Source of the DNA: Cryphonectria parasitica EP155
Lineage: Eukaryota > Ascomycota > Sordariomycetes > Diaporthales > Cryphonectriaceae
NCBI RefSeq assembly: GCF_011745365.1
Contig: NW_024468916.1
Coordinates: forward strand, 3,145,630 to 3,209,629
DNA: 64,000 bases
Direction: 5' to 3'
In this document: piece after piece, positions 53,480 to 63,732 of the stretch
Layout of the letters: each line of letters opens with the position of its first letter
How positions within the stretch are numbered: position 1 is the first letter of the stretch
Program-made: the position numbers and the translations under genes
The notes under the pieces: generated by a model
What the model saw: the letters and a program-made list of their open reading frames with translations, nothing else
Told to the model about the DNA's origin: nothing
Databases searched by the model: none

Positions 53480-55560
53480 GCAGTTACAGCGCTGGCTGTA
53501 CTTACTCACCACGGGTCGTGCTTGTTGTCAATATTGGACAATGGCAAAGATGTTGGTGGGGAATGGCTGGGCGATCTAGTAATGTGCACTGCTCAACTCG
53601 CTAGCAGCTGAGTGCAAGTGTGGTGGGTCAAAGTGTAGAGAGCAATAGAGAAGATAAGCGCCAGTGATCCAGGAATGTTCATGTCGTTGTCGTCGCGCAG
53701 CTTTTGCCCCCTCACTCGGGGACTATCTCGCGCGTGATGAAGTGGCCTTGCCCTATAGCAACAATGCGATCGTTCTAGCCAGCCTGTGCACATCTGTCAG
53801 TTCCATGCGTACTGCTATGCTATTATACCTGAGCTTGCAGACAGCATCCTGGGTAAAACCCTGCTTGTGAGGGTATTAATAACTTTTGAAAGAAGCTAAC
53901 TAACTTCACCTCAGTCTCGACAGTTCCTATGGCTGAGGGCGCCTTCTTCTTCTTCCAGATGAAGGCAAAGATATTAGATTAGCCTATAGAGCTAATATTT
54001 AAGCGGGAGTTCGGTTATATAGAGCAGTCAGGGAAAGGATCTTGCTCTATCAGGTGCGGAATTGGCATCCATAACCTCATCGAGGAGCATGCGGCTGAAG
54101 TGGAATAGCCTGCCCTTGAGCCTGAACCTCATATCTACTGATAGAATTTGCATTCTGTCCGAAGACTTTAACAGGTAGCACAGCATAGCAGCGACGACTT
54201 GTATGGTTGCAAGCTGCATAGAGACCTTGTTTAGGTCTAACATAGCAATAGCTAGCTAAGGTTGCTCTGGCATGAGAGTTCGCAATATGCTCCCATATGA
54301 TAGCAAATTTAGGCTATGGTACGTTCATGTTGTTATGGCTCGTGACAAACAATAATATGTGCGCGCTATTAGCGGTGATGAGCTTGATATTCTGCTTCTC
54401 CTTCTCAGTCAAGGTAGCTAGCATAGGCTTGATCTGCTAGCCTTCACTCACCCAACTATTGCTGTCATTGAGAGACGAGTACCGTCATTAATTGAAACCT
54501 CAAGATCATGTTTGTAATAACTGGTAGACGAGCTTGGTGCCCTCGCCCAGAAGCTGCCTGCTGTGCACAATCTTGACAACCGGCTCGTCGTCCTCGTCCT
54601 CCTGTTCCGCTGTTATGAACTGACCGCGAGCATACAAATCATACCGCTTTAATGCAGTTTTTGCTTAGAAAGTGTCTAAAATAGGGGTTGTAAGAACCAT
54701 CGGGGCTGCCAAAGTTCAGAACCCGCAAGCAGGGGTTTTTATGCGAGAGAAGGTTCACGAAGGCCCCATATGCTCTAGTTGAAGCTGCTGCTGTACACAG
54801 ATACCTGACCAGCTGCGCCTCTTGGCCATCATCACTATTGCCATAGCCCAAAGATAGCAGGATAATAATGTCAGGCTTCCAGACTACTCTGAAAATGAGC
54901 TTGCGCTGTTGCTCGCTGCTGCTGCTGCCGCCCTAGTACCCTGTCACGCATACATCATCTGACGTGAGAATAGGGGGCGGTCCTGCTTGTTGCGGAGGCA
55001 GATTTTGAGCATGTAAAACACAAAGCTCATGCGATGAGCATTAGTATGGAAGGTGAGGTGGCAGATCTTATCTTCCTTTTACTTAGCAGTAGTATGTGTA
55101 GGTTGAGCGCGGAACTAAGCTTCCTCAACAGCTACAGGCATGCTGTGTTGGACATATAAACACGTGCTGTGGAGTTGTGGCGTGCTGCGCAGCCGTTTTG
55201 CTAAATCCAATATGCTGATAGCTAACCTTTTAATAACACTGAACATGCTAGCAATAATTCTAGCCTTGGATATCCAAATCTCGGCGAGTGCTGCAAATTC
55301 GAGCCTTATCATTGAGCTTTTCCTTTACAAAATAGCTGTACTAGCTGCTAGCTGCAAGAATCTCGAGGTTGTTGTCAGCTGCACCACAGCTGAGGCTAGG
55401 CGTAAATCTGGTGAGTGCGTTTGCTAAAACAATAATCACTCTTACTGTAACATGTGACATGCGTGGAAGCAACCCCATTGTGGTAGCTAGCCACCTTAAA
55501 CTCCCACCAGGCTTTAAACCAGCAGCCGACAGAGCCATAGGCTTGAGGATAGCAAGTATC
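53480..55560 (-). pseudogene. Highly reducing polyketide synthase, 5'-truncated and decayed
   Basis: On the minus strand, in N-to-C order, fragments match an HR-PKS. At 55480-55340 an AT-like stretch reads NALTRFTPSLSCGAADNNLEIL. At 55165-55115 it reads YVQHSMPVAVEEA, the AT motif YHSxHMxxVAEEY. At 54895-54650 it reads RVVWKPDIIILL and FVNLLSHKNPCLRVLNFGSP, the start of the C-methyltransferase. At 54345-54050 it reads FVTSHNNMNVP, then ILRTLMPEQP-stop-LAIAMLDLNKVS, then FRLKGRLFHFSRMLLDEVMD, the pseudo-KR/linker before the ER. At 53925-53630 it reads TEVKLVSFFQ, then RIVAIGQGHFITREIVPE-stop and DMNIPGSLALIFSIALYTL, the enoyl reductase. Stops and frame changes are frequent. KS and most of DH are missing, so it is a relic. 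Limits are approximate. Confidence 0.7.
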
Positions 55561-56000
55561 TCGACACTAGTAACAGCTGCATTGGTTGGTAGTGCGAGAG
55601 TATTGAGAAAGTAGACCTAGCGCAACCCGACCTCAACTGACTCAGCCGCTCTAGCACACAGATTCGACAGCTATAGCCATGTATCTAGCGCTAGGATTGA
55701 CAACCATATCCCCAAGAGATTGCTTTCTTGTGACTTGCATGTTGTCTAGCACAGCTGAGCATCAGATGAATAGAAGTCCTTAGAGGGATATGTGAGTAAG
55801 TTACAATTACGCTAATACACTTCATAGCTCAATACTTATTGAACTCAGCAAATCGTCATTCTTCGAGTATTTGGACTCCAAGTCTCGGTATTATATTCAT
55901 TGCAAAATTGTATGGATCAATGTCAAGTGTGTACTTGTGAATTTGTTAGTTAAGAACTAGCTAATCATTATCTGAAAACCGTCAGTGAGACTTTATCAAC
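55561..56000. other. Intergenic, AT-rich
   Basis: 440 bases between the PKS relic and the sugar-transporter stop. No recognisable gene. Confidence 0.4.
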
Positions 56001-58096
56001 TTAGGCTACTTGGTCCACATGCTGAGTGCTCATCTTTCCCTCGGTCTCGGTCTGCTCGCCCAGTAGCGCGATAGCTCTCAGGAGGCCAACCTCTTCCTGT
56101 ATAGCAGCCAGCACTTCTATGTCCTCCTCACTTGACTTGGATCTGTTTTGTACAAGAGGTTAATAACCGTTATGTGAAAATCATCGTCTTCCGGTTCTGG
56201 GAAAAAGAATCGGAGACAGAACAAAGGTCAAACATACCCAAAGACTTGGTCCATCTCCTCGAGGGTCTTACCCTTTGTCTCTGGGACAAAGAACCACACG
56301 AAGACAATGCCCAAAGCAAGCCAGCCGGCAAAGAATATGTACAAGCCCCACGAGATACGAGCCAGCATGCTAGGCGTCATTAGAGCAATGACAAAGTTGC
56401 ACATCCAGTTGGCCGATGCTCCGATGGATGTTCCCTTAGCACGGATAGACAGGGGGAATATCTCGGCGATCAGAGTCCAGGAAGCAGGTCCCCAGGAGTA
56501 GGCGAAGTTGACGATATACAGCCAGATCATAACAACACAGGCCCAGCCCCCAGCAGCGTGTGATGGCCAGTCGTTCTGAAACTGAGAAGCAATCACGCCA
56601 ACGATGACCAGTGTAGAGAGCATGCCGAAAGACCCAAACATAAGCAAAGTCTTGCGCCCGATCTTGTCAATGACGAGGACAGCCGGGATCGTGGTGCACA
56701 CATTGATAACACCAGTGATTCCTGTCGCGAGAAGGGAACTTGTGCTGCTAGTGAGGCCCAGAGAGGTGAAAATGATAGGGGCGTAATATATGACTGTTGC
56801 GCAAATATCACTTATTAGCGGGGCATGAACCAAAACACCCGAAAATCAAACGGAATGATGAGGATGATGCAAGTCATTCTCCTACCTGAGTCGATGCCAG
56901 AAAATTGCTGGAAAAACATGACGAGCGATGCTATGGCGACGCGCTTGAAAGAGTCCTTGGTCCGAACGATCTGACCATACTGAGCAAGCTCCCGAAACCA
57001 TATGTTGTTGCGCCACTTTTCCGAGAGGTTTGGAAACCGCTTCTCAAACATGCGCCTCTCAAAGATGCATTCGGATTGAATGTCGAGGTATTCGATCTGG
57101 ATGAGCTGGTCGTCGATCGGAGCGCCACGAAGACGACTGAGCGTCTGGAGGGCATCTTCTTTCCGGTTGTGACCGACCAACCAGCGAGGTGAGTAGGGAA
57201 GAAACCAGACGCCAACTGCGAGCACGATGGCAGGAACCCCTTGAATGATCAGAGGTAACCGCCAGGCCCAGTCGGACTGGCCGTCTCCGGTACCACCTGT
57301 GTAATTCGTCCCATATGCGATCCAGTAGGCAGCCAGAATCCCAATGGTAGTAGCCAATTGTTGCATTGAGACGAGAAGACCTCGGAGTTCGGGGGGCGCT
57401 AGCTCTGCGTTGTATAGAGGACTGGTCATGGTAAAACAAGGTTCAGCTTGAGGTGACCTAATCACACCGAGCCAAAGAGAAGGGAGAGGGGGGGGGGGGC
57501 ACTGGTGGCATTCAGCAGTCGAAGATTAGAACAACGTACCCAGCAGCGGACAGCGTGCCGACCCCAATGCCAGTGAAGAATCTGCCAGCATATAGGAAGC
57601 CTGCCGCGTTGGCACCCGCAGTAAGGTACGAGCCCAGGATAACCCAGATGGCACCAGAGAAGATTGTTCGTTTCCGGGAGAAAACCTCGCAGAACACACC
57701 AGAAGAGACAGCTCCGAGCCACCCGCCGAGCTGGAGGACTGAGGTCAACCAGCCTTGGGCGGTTGGATCGGCAGCGATGGAGGGAAACGATCGTTGGAAA
57801 GAATTCATGACGAGGGCTTGACCGAGCACTCCCTGCTGGTAACCGTAAAGAAGACCACCCTGTGAGAGCGACTGGTTAGTGACGTGGGGTTTTGCAAAAG
57901 CCCAAGTCTCACATATAGACGTTCACGGCAGGATTCTCTCTTCTCGAAAGAAATTACTCACGAAAGACGCAAACAGAGCAATATACAGTATCTTCATGTC
58001 CGACCGCAAGGCTCGCAACGCACCGCTGTGGTTGCCGGCTTGCGCTCGGGCGCTCGCGGCGGCCCCTATGACCGCCGTGTCCCTTCCGGAGGACAT
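56001..58096 (-). CDS. MFS sugar transporter (hexose/pentose type)
   Basis: Five exons, 58096-57962, 57859-57540, 57421-56886, 56793-56238 and 56142-56001, give 562 residues. The introns are 102, 118, 92 and 95 bp, and the first has a CACTAACC branch point. The joins give ALFASF-GGLLYGYQQGVLGQALVM, GTLSAAG-PLYNAELAPPELRG, FFQQFSGIDS-VIYYAPIIF and EEMDQVFG-SKSSEED. Sugar-transporter signatures are present: PLYNAELAPPELRG, DKIGRKTLLMFG, WGPASWTLIAEIFPLSIRAKG and PETKGKTLEEMD. There are twelve predicted membrane spans in the plasma membrane. The start at 58096 is chosen for the family's short N-terminus. It is divergent from the dehydrogenase at 59881, suggesting that both serve the same sugar. 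The exact sugar is unknown. Confidence 0.9.
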
Positions 58097-59880
58097 GATG
58101 ATTACTGGGAGAGAAGCTGTCGTCACGAGGTCCCGGGTTTCATGAGCTGTGAGATGATCTGAAATGGCAATCTTGAAGGTCAAGTCGAGAGCAATGTCTC
58201 GAACCGCTCCAAAGTGGTTTCAATCGTGGGGAAAATGGGAAGGGGAAAAGAGTCCGAGTTGATATAGATTTAATGACGGTGACCGATTCTCGTCTAGCGA
58301 CAGGGGCTGGACGAATGAGACTTGATCGTGAGCATCAAGTTCTCCCCCCGGCAAGCACATATAGAATGATAGACAAGTCGAACCTGATGGTGGTAATACG
58401 TCTTCTCTGCCACACATTCTTCCCCAGATACTCCACATGCCCTCGACGCGCGGGACAATGGAGATGGGGCGCGGGGAAAAGGCGGGGGAAGTGCATGGAG
58501 CGGGCTGGGGGTGGGTCAGAAACAAAAAAACAGGGCATTCGATGTTGTAGGGGGAATTTTTGCACAGACTTGAACAGACTTTCTCCAATCAAGTTCTTTA
58601 ACACCGACGTAAGCCTCTCCACTCGGAAGGATACCCACACCGAGCACCACAGATAAACCGGTACCGGGTGAACGCGAGGTGCGAGAGAAGAGAAGGAGGC
58701 TGGCCATTTCAGAACTTTGATTATACCGATAGTGGAACGTTAGTGGTTTGTTCCATATTCAGGATGATGAAGAGAAGACTGCTGCTAGTCATCGATCTAT
58801 CAGACTCAATAACATGTCTCGCTATGGAGATGTTCACACGAGAAAATGATAGGCCTGTTAACTGGATCCGAATCCTTCACCATTTTGGGTTTCGAATCTT
58901 CTTGCAGCTTCGCTAGCTCACACAGTCATCGTTCAGATTATCATGGACACTCTTAATACCACATCGGCTATTGCCAAACTCAGTAACGATTTGAGCAATG
59001 GTCCCGGCAGGTTAAGTTTCCGTTACAAGACGTGATATACCACCAGTAGGCTGGTGATTACCACAACTCACCTCGAGCCGCTCGTCACGACAGTATTCGT
59101 GTCTTCACAAAGAGAGAATCGCGACAGCACTATGGCATGGAAGTCTAAGGGAGCGAGATTCAAGTATTCGTGAGTGACGAGTGCAATAGCTTAGAGGAGT
59201 CCTCTACTGTTTAGCGAGATTATGACTTTTTATACGTAGGAGGAGATGGTAAGACCACAGCCGTCGTATTGTCTTTCATGTACGACGCTCGTCTTTCTAA
59301 TTAAGAATGTCTAATCACGTTAGTCACGCTGAGAGCTAATGTCTTCGCGCCGTCGTTCAAGAGATGTGATTGATGAAAATTGAAATTAAGAAACTCATAT
59401 ATGAATCATAATCCAGAAAGACTCAACAACCTACCGTACAATTTGGGGAGGAGGTTTCCGATGCTTGGCCCCTTTGCCGCTCCCAGCATGAACACGTCTC
59501 GCGGTCATTGATGATATTCGCTTAGCGAGCCCACTTAAATCTAGCTGTAATCTTGGTATTGACTTGAGCGATTTACTAGATTCATGGGTCTGAGTCAAGT
59601 GCCCTGATAGCCCACTTTTTACTATGTGCCGTGGTATTGCCGAGGCTATCCCGTCCCCATACTAGAGCACCTCGTCTCGAGAGAGGTGAACCTCGTCTCG
59701 AGAAAGGTGGGGTCGGGCGATAGCGGGGGCTGGCGGTGTCATCATCGTGACGAGGGAATAACTATCTTTGGCATTCTATAGAAATTAGAGGTAGCCTTAG
59801 TGAGGAAAGGGATCAAGCAAATCCAACCGCTGTCCTTCTCTTTACTCCCCTAACACGCCTACCAACCATCCCACTACACC
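58097..59880. promoter_or_regulatory. Divergent promoter, sugar transporter / SDR
   Basis: 1.78 kb between outward-facing starts. It has a tandem palindromic repeat at 59669-59710 and a CT-rich tract just before the SDR start. Small frames inside are not supported. Confidence 0.45.
59669..59710. repeat. Two tandem 21-base imperfect palindromes
   Basis: Two adjacent copies of ACCTCGTCTCGAGARAGGTGR differ at two positions. Each is an imperfect palindrome around CTCGAG with CCTC and GAGG-like arms. They sit 170 bases before the SDR ATG and may be operator sites for a dimeric regulator. Confidence 0.5.
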
Positions 59881-60762
59881 ATGTCTTTGGCGCCATGGAG
59901 GCTGCTCCGAGGCAAAACCGCCTGCATCACAGGCGGCACTACCGGGATCGGACGGGCCATCACTCTCGAGTATATCCGGCAGGGTGCCAATGTAGCAGTC
60001 AACCACTTAGGTCTTCCCAAAGATGAACATCATAAGCAGAGCTTGCTGAGCGAGGCACAAGAGCTTAAGCGTCGCAGCACCGAGGAAGCACCTGTTGGGG
60101 AAATACTGGAGATTGCTGGTGATACCACCAACCCGGAAACAGGCAAAGCGCTTGTGGGCGCCGCTGTGAAACGATGGGGAAAACTCGATGTCTTTGTCGC
60201 CAATGCTGGGATATTCAAGGCAGCCGAGTTTCTTAGGTAAGATCTCGCAGGAAATGCAAAGAAATTCGCGAAAGAGACATATTGACACGGCGCACGCAGC
60301 CTAGACAAGCAGCTCTTCGACAGAACGGTCCAGGTCAATGTGAACGGTGCCTTTTACTCCTGCCAAGCAGCGGCGCAGCAGATGGTCAAGCAGGGCCATG
60401 GTGGAGCCATCATTGGCATTTCTTCCATCAGCGCCTTGGTAGGAGGGGGCCTGCAGACTCACTACACGCCGACAAAAGCTGCTGTCTCGTCTATGATACA
60501 GTCCATGGCGATTGCGCTGGCAAAGGACAAGATTAGATGCAACGCCCTGCTCCCCGGAACTATTCACACGCAGCTCGCAGAAGATGATATGCAAAACGAG
60601 GTGAAACGGACCTATCTTGAGCAGCGTATTCCCATGGGCCGTGTGGGAAAGCCGCAAGATTTGGCGGGGCCTGCTGTCTTCTTAGCTTGCGAGGAACTGA
60701 GCGGATATATGACCGGCTCACAGGTCCTAGTAGATGGCGGTATGTTTGTCCATTTGCAGTAA
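59881..60762 (+). CDS. Short-chain dehydrogenase/reductase (sugar dehydrogenase-like)
   Basis: Two exons, 59881-60236 and 60300-60762, give 272 residues. The 63-bp intron is GTAAGA...CAG, and the join gives AEFL-S-LDKQLFDRTVQVNVNGAFY. The classical SDR motifs are intact: the coenzyme loop TGGTTGIG at 17-24, VANAG near 110, S161 in GISSISA, Y174 and K178 in YTPTK, and a late GSQVLVDGGMF. The VAVNHLG segment after the second strand resembles fungal L-rhamnose 1-dehydrogenases and glucose dehydrogenases. It is divergent from the sugar transporter, so oxidation of an imported sugar is likely. A general 3-oxoacyl reductase-like activity cannot be excluded. Confidence 0.88.
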
Positions 60763-61226
60763 TTTGAACAAATACATGAATGCAGATATCCATTCAAGAC
60801 TAAGTATCTCATCAATGCCGCATTCTGGTCTCAAGTGAATAGATGATGGGGGGGGGGGGGGATGCTGTATCTTATGCATGCGGAAACAATCTGCGGAATA
60901 CATTTGGCGATGCTTATTCATTATTCTTTCGCGGTGTTTCTAAGCCGTATGGGTCAGCAGGTAATTAAGAGACAGCGATCCAATCTCGTTGATCCAAGCC
61001 GCCAATGGCGTTTGTTATAGCGAAAAGAGAGGTACTCGACATCTCCAGACCTGAGAGAAGCTACGGATTATATTGCGAATATCTATATTAGAAAAAGCAA
61101 GGAAGAAGCGAACTCGAAAGCAGAGACTATGTAGGCCTCAGAGTTCTTCATAGCTAATGTCTGTATATATATACAAGCTGGAGCTGTAGATAGCAAAGCA
61201 GTAGAGAATATTGTAATAAGCACTGC
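60763..61226. other. Intergenic with a G-run
   Basis: 464 bases downstream of the SDR, including a run of 14 G at about 60848-60861. No gene is seen. Confidence 0.4.
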
Positions 61227-61446
61227 TGTTATGACCCATCCAACACACAGGTCACGGGAACAGGCCCCGCTAACAAAGAACTAGGTATTACAATCCTACG
61301 TCAAGCCACTAGGACAGGATTACGTAATCAAGAGTTAGGATTACAGGATCAGTACGGATCAGTAGCTGATCCAAGATGATCCGGATCAATAGGATCACCC
61401 AGATAATCCAAATGATTCATCAGAAAATACAGTCAACGGATCTGAA
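61227..61446 (+). repeat. Repeat family B, copy 1 (TGTTATGACCCATCC...)
   Basis: It starts TGTTATGACCCATCCAACA and matches 63733 onward for its first 50 or so bases. It is followed by GATCC-rich DNA. The TG start and the repeat context suggest an LTR or solo-LTR fragment. Confidence 0.55.
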
Positions 61447-61798
61447 TGTTATGATGCACTGCAATATCCGAAGATCCTGAAGTATACAAAGGGTTTATGC
61501 TAACAAGAGCGGTATCAAAGTATCAATCCCTGAATACGGAAATATAAACAAGCAATCTATGCAAGTGCTTCAACTGTCTTTGGAGCTATTCAAGTGTGTG
61601 ATAAATGAATACTTAGATTAACAACTGAAGAGCTATATCTGATCTATCTAATAGTAATGAATATGTTCTTATATATTCAGCTCTTCAGTGTGAACCGTGC
61701 TAGTCGATAGCGATAGTTGCAGTTCAAGGTTGCATCGATAGAACTGCTCGCAGTTCTCGCAGTCTATCCCTGCTCTGTAGAGCTTGTATCCTAACCCT
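61447..61798 (+). repeat. LTR-like repeat family A, copy 1
   Basis: It starts TGTTATGATGCACTGCAATA and ends about CCTAACCCT. It is similar over its whole length to 62454-62860, with transitions and small indels, and in part to 63244-63490. Together with copy 2 it brackets 655 bases of internal sequence. Confidence 0.7.
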
Positions 61799-62066
61799 GG
61801 TTAGTTTATTCATGTGTTGGGCTGTAATGCTTGATCTCTTGTTAGCAGAGCTCGTTTCGTAATCTGCAGGCTGAATAGGTTATAATATCATCTCCCTCCT
61901 ATCAGTTGTTGTTCTCAACAATCTTCTGAAGATTTTCCATCAACTTGTTCATATATATTCTCATTCCTTCCTAATACGGAAAATAAACAGAATCGATAAA
62001 CCTTGTTACAAAAAGACAGAGCAAAGTGCTTCTCTCTGGCTTATTGCTTTCTCTCAGTGCTCCGTT

Positions 62067-62455
62067 ATGCCTTCCTGCTCCTATTCCAAGAGTTGTAAAG
62101 CTCTCTGTCTGGCTTCTGAGGAGGATTCGTTGCATTGCACCGAGTGCATTCGAAATAAGCGGGGAAACTGCGATATGCATAGCTTTACTTCTGCACAGAT
62201 GCAAAAACTTATTATGCAATATTCGAAGATTGAAGCTGAATTGAATATTGCTGAGAAGAAAGCGATGCTAGCGAATATAAAAATGTTCTGATTGTACAAA
62301 TAGTGCTGTTTGTAAGCTGAGAAGATAGTATGTGCTGTTTGTTAGGATCTGGATATGATTGAGAAGCTTAATTATATGGAGGCGAAGGAATCGGCAAAAG
62401 AGCAGCAGGCTTGTATTTCTGCTAGCTTTCTTCTGAAGCGGTTTGATGAACTGTG
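62067..62455 (+). pseudogene. Cysteine-rich small ORF of a non-autonomous LTR element
   Basis: An ATG at 62067 opens 74 residues with cysteines spaced CSYSKSCKALC...HCTECIRNKRGNC, then a basic coiled-coil-like helix (AQMQKLIMQYSKIEAELN), then a stop at 62289. Beyond the stop a related frame continues (DLDMIEKLNYMEAKESAKEQ) to the start of the right repeat. Small proteins of this kind (zinc-knuckle-like head, coiled-coil tail) recur near repeats in many fungal genomes; that comparison is from memory. Probably broken by the stop. Function unknown. Confidence 0.5.
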
Positions 62456-62860
62456 TAATGATGCACTGCAGTATCCGAAGATCCTAAAGTACACAAAGGG
62501 TTTATGCTAACAAGAGCGGTATTAAAGTAGTAACTAATTGAATACGGAAATATAAACAAACAATCCGTGCAAGTGCTTTCATTCGCCTTTGGAGCTATTC
62601 AAGTATGTAACAAATGAATACTTAGATTAACAACTGAAGAGCTATATTCTGATAGTCTATCTAATGGTAATGAACGTGTTCTTATATATCTTGCTCTTCA
62701 GTGTAAACCGTAGGAGTTGACGATCGATTGTTGCAATCTCTAGCCTGAACTGTAAGAACTGATGTTAATAGTTGCGATTCAAGGTTACATCGACAGAACC
62801 GCTTGTGGTTCTTGCGATCCCTTCCTGATTAGTTCTCATTCCTAACTCTAACCCTTAACA
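62454..62860 (+). repeat. LTR-like repeat family A, copy 2
   Basis: It starts TGTAATGATGCACTGCAGTA and ends CTAACCCTTAACA, giving the TG...CA ends expected of an LTR. It is homologous to 61447-61798. The pair and the ORF between them make a 1.4-kb element. Confidence 0.7.
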
Positions 62861-62942
62861 TATGAAAGTCTTGAGGAAGCTTGTACTCATACAACCATAG
62901 TGTTCGTAATTAGCAAAAGCGAGCTGCTAACTCTCATACCAG

Positions 62943-63035
62943 CTCATACAACTCACTTAGCCAACTTATACAACTCACTTAGCTAACTCATACAACTCAC
63001 TTAGCTAACTCATACAACTTACTTAGCTAACTCAT
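62943..63035. repeat. 22-base tandem repeat, about four units
   Basis: The unit TCATACAACTCACTTAGCTAAC is repeated about four times with few changes between two LTR-like repeats. Confidence 0.8.
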
Positions 63036-63044
63036 ATGCAGTAG

Positions 63045-63235
63045 TGTTGTGGTGGCCAGGGTAGTAGTCTGTAGGACATGGAGTACAGTGAGTTAAGAGT
63101 TCTCATACATATAAAGAATACTACTCACTTTTTAAATTCTTTAGCTATAAGCAAAAATCAAGTATTCTTTTCTCTTCTTTTCAATTTTGAACTCTTTAAA
63201 CAGATCTAAGACAGAGTTTTCATTTTATTCTTATG
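63045..63235 (+). repeat. LTR-like repeat family R, copy 2 (RIP-mutated)
   Basis: It aligns to 63498-63732 from TGTTGTGGTGGCCAGGG on. Many G-to-A and C-to-T differences (for example GTGGGTCAAGGG to GTGAGTTAAGAG) point to RIP of this copy. Confidence 0.7.
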
Positions 63236-63243
63236 TGTAATAA

Positions 63244-63490
63244 GCACTGCAGCAATCCGAAGATTCCAAAGTATACAAGAGGTTTATGCTAATAAGAGCA
63301 GTACTGGATGTGAGCCTTGAATACGGAAATACAACTGAGTAATTGTGCAAGTATTCACTGCCTTTGGAGCTATCAGAGTAAGAAAGTAATCTGATACTTA
63401 GATTAACAACTGAAGAGCTATATATTTAATCTATCTAATGATAATAAGCGTGTAATTATATATTCAGCTCTTTCATATGAATTGCTGAAA
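63244..63490 (+). repeat. LTR-like repeat family A, copy 3 (partial)
   Basis: From GCACTGCAGCAATCCGAAG to about TCATATGAATTGC it matches the first two thirds of copies 1 and 2. It lacks the TG start and the CTAACCCT end. Confidence 0.65.
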
Positions 63491-63497
63491 TCTCTAG

Positions 63498-63732
63498 TGT
63501 TGTGGTGGCCAGGGTGGTAGTCCGTGAGACATGGAGTACAGTGGGTCAAGGGTCCTCATACATATAAAGGATACCACTCACTTTTCAAATTCTTTAGCTA
63601 TAGAAAAAAAAAAAAAAGCATCCTTTCTCTTCCTTTCAATTTTGAACCCTTTGAACAGATCTAAAACAGGTTTTTCACTCTGTTCTTGCGCTCGTGTAGC
63701 CTTAGTTTGCTATCCTCATCTGTACAGGCACG
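63498..63732 (+). repeat. LTR-like repeat family R, copy 3
   Basis: It is almost the same length as, and closely similar in reverse to, 34831-35066, with a CATATAAAGG box at 63561-63570 and an A-run. It ends exactly where repeat family B begins, as if B had inserted in it. Confidence 0.7.
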
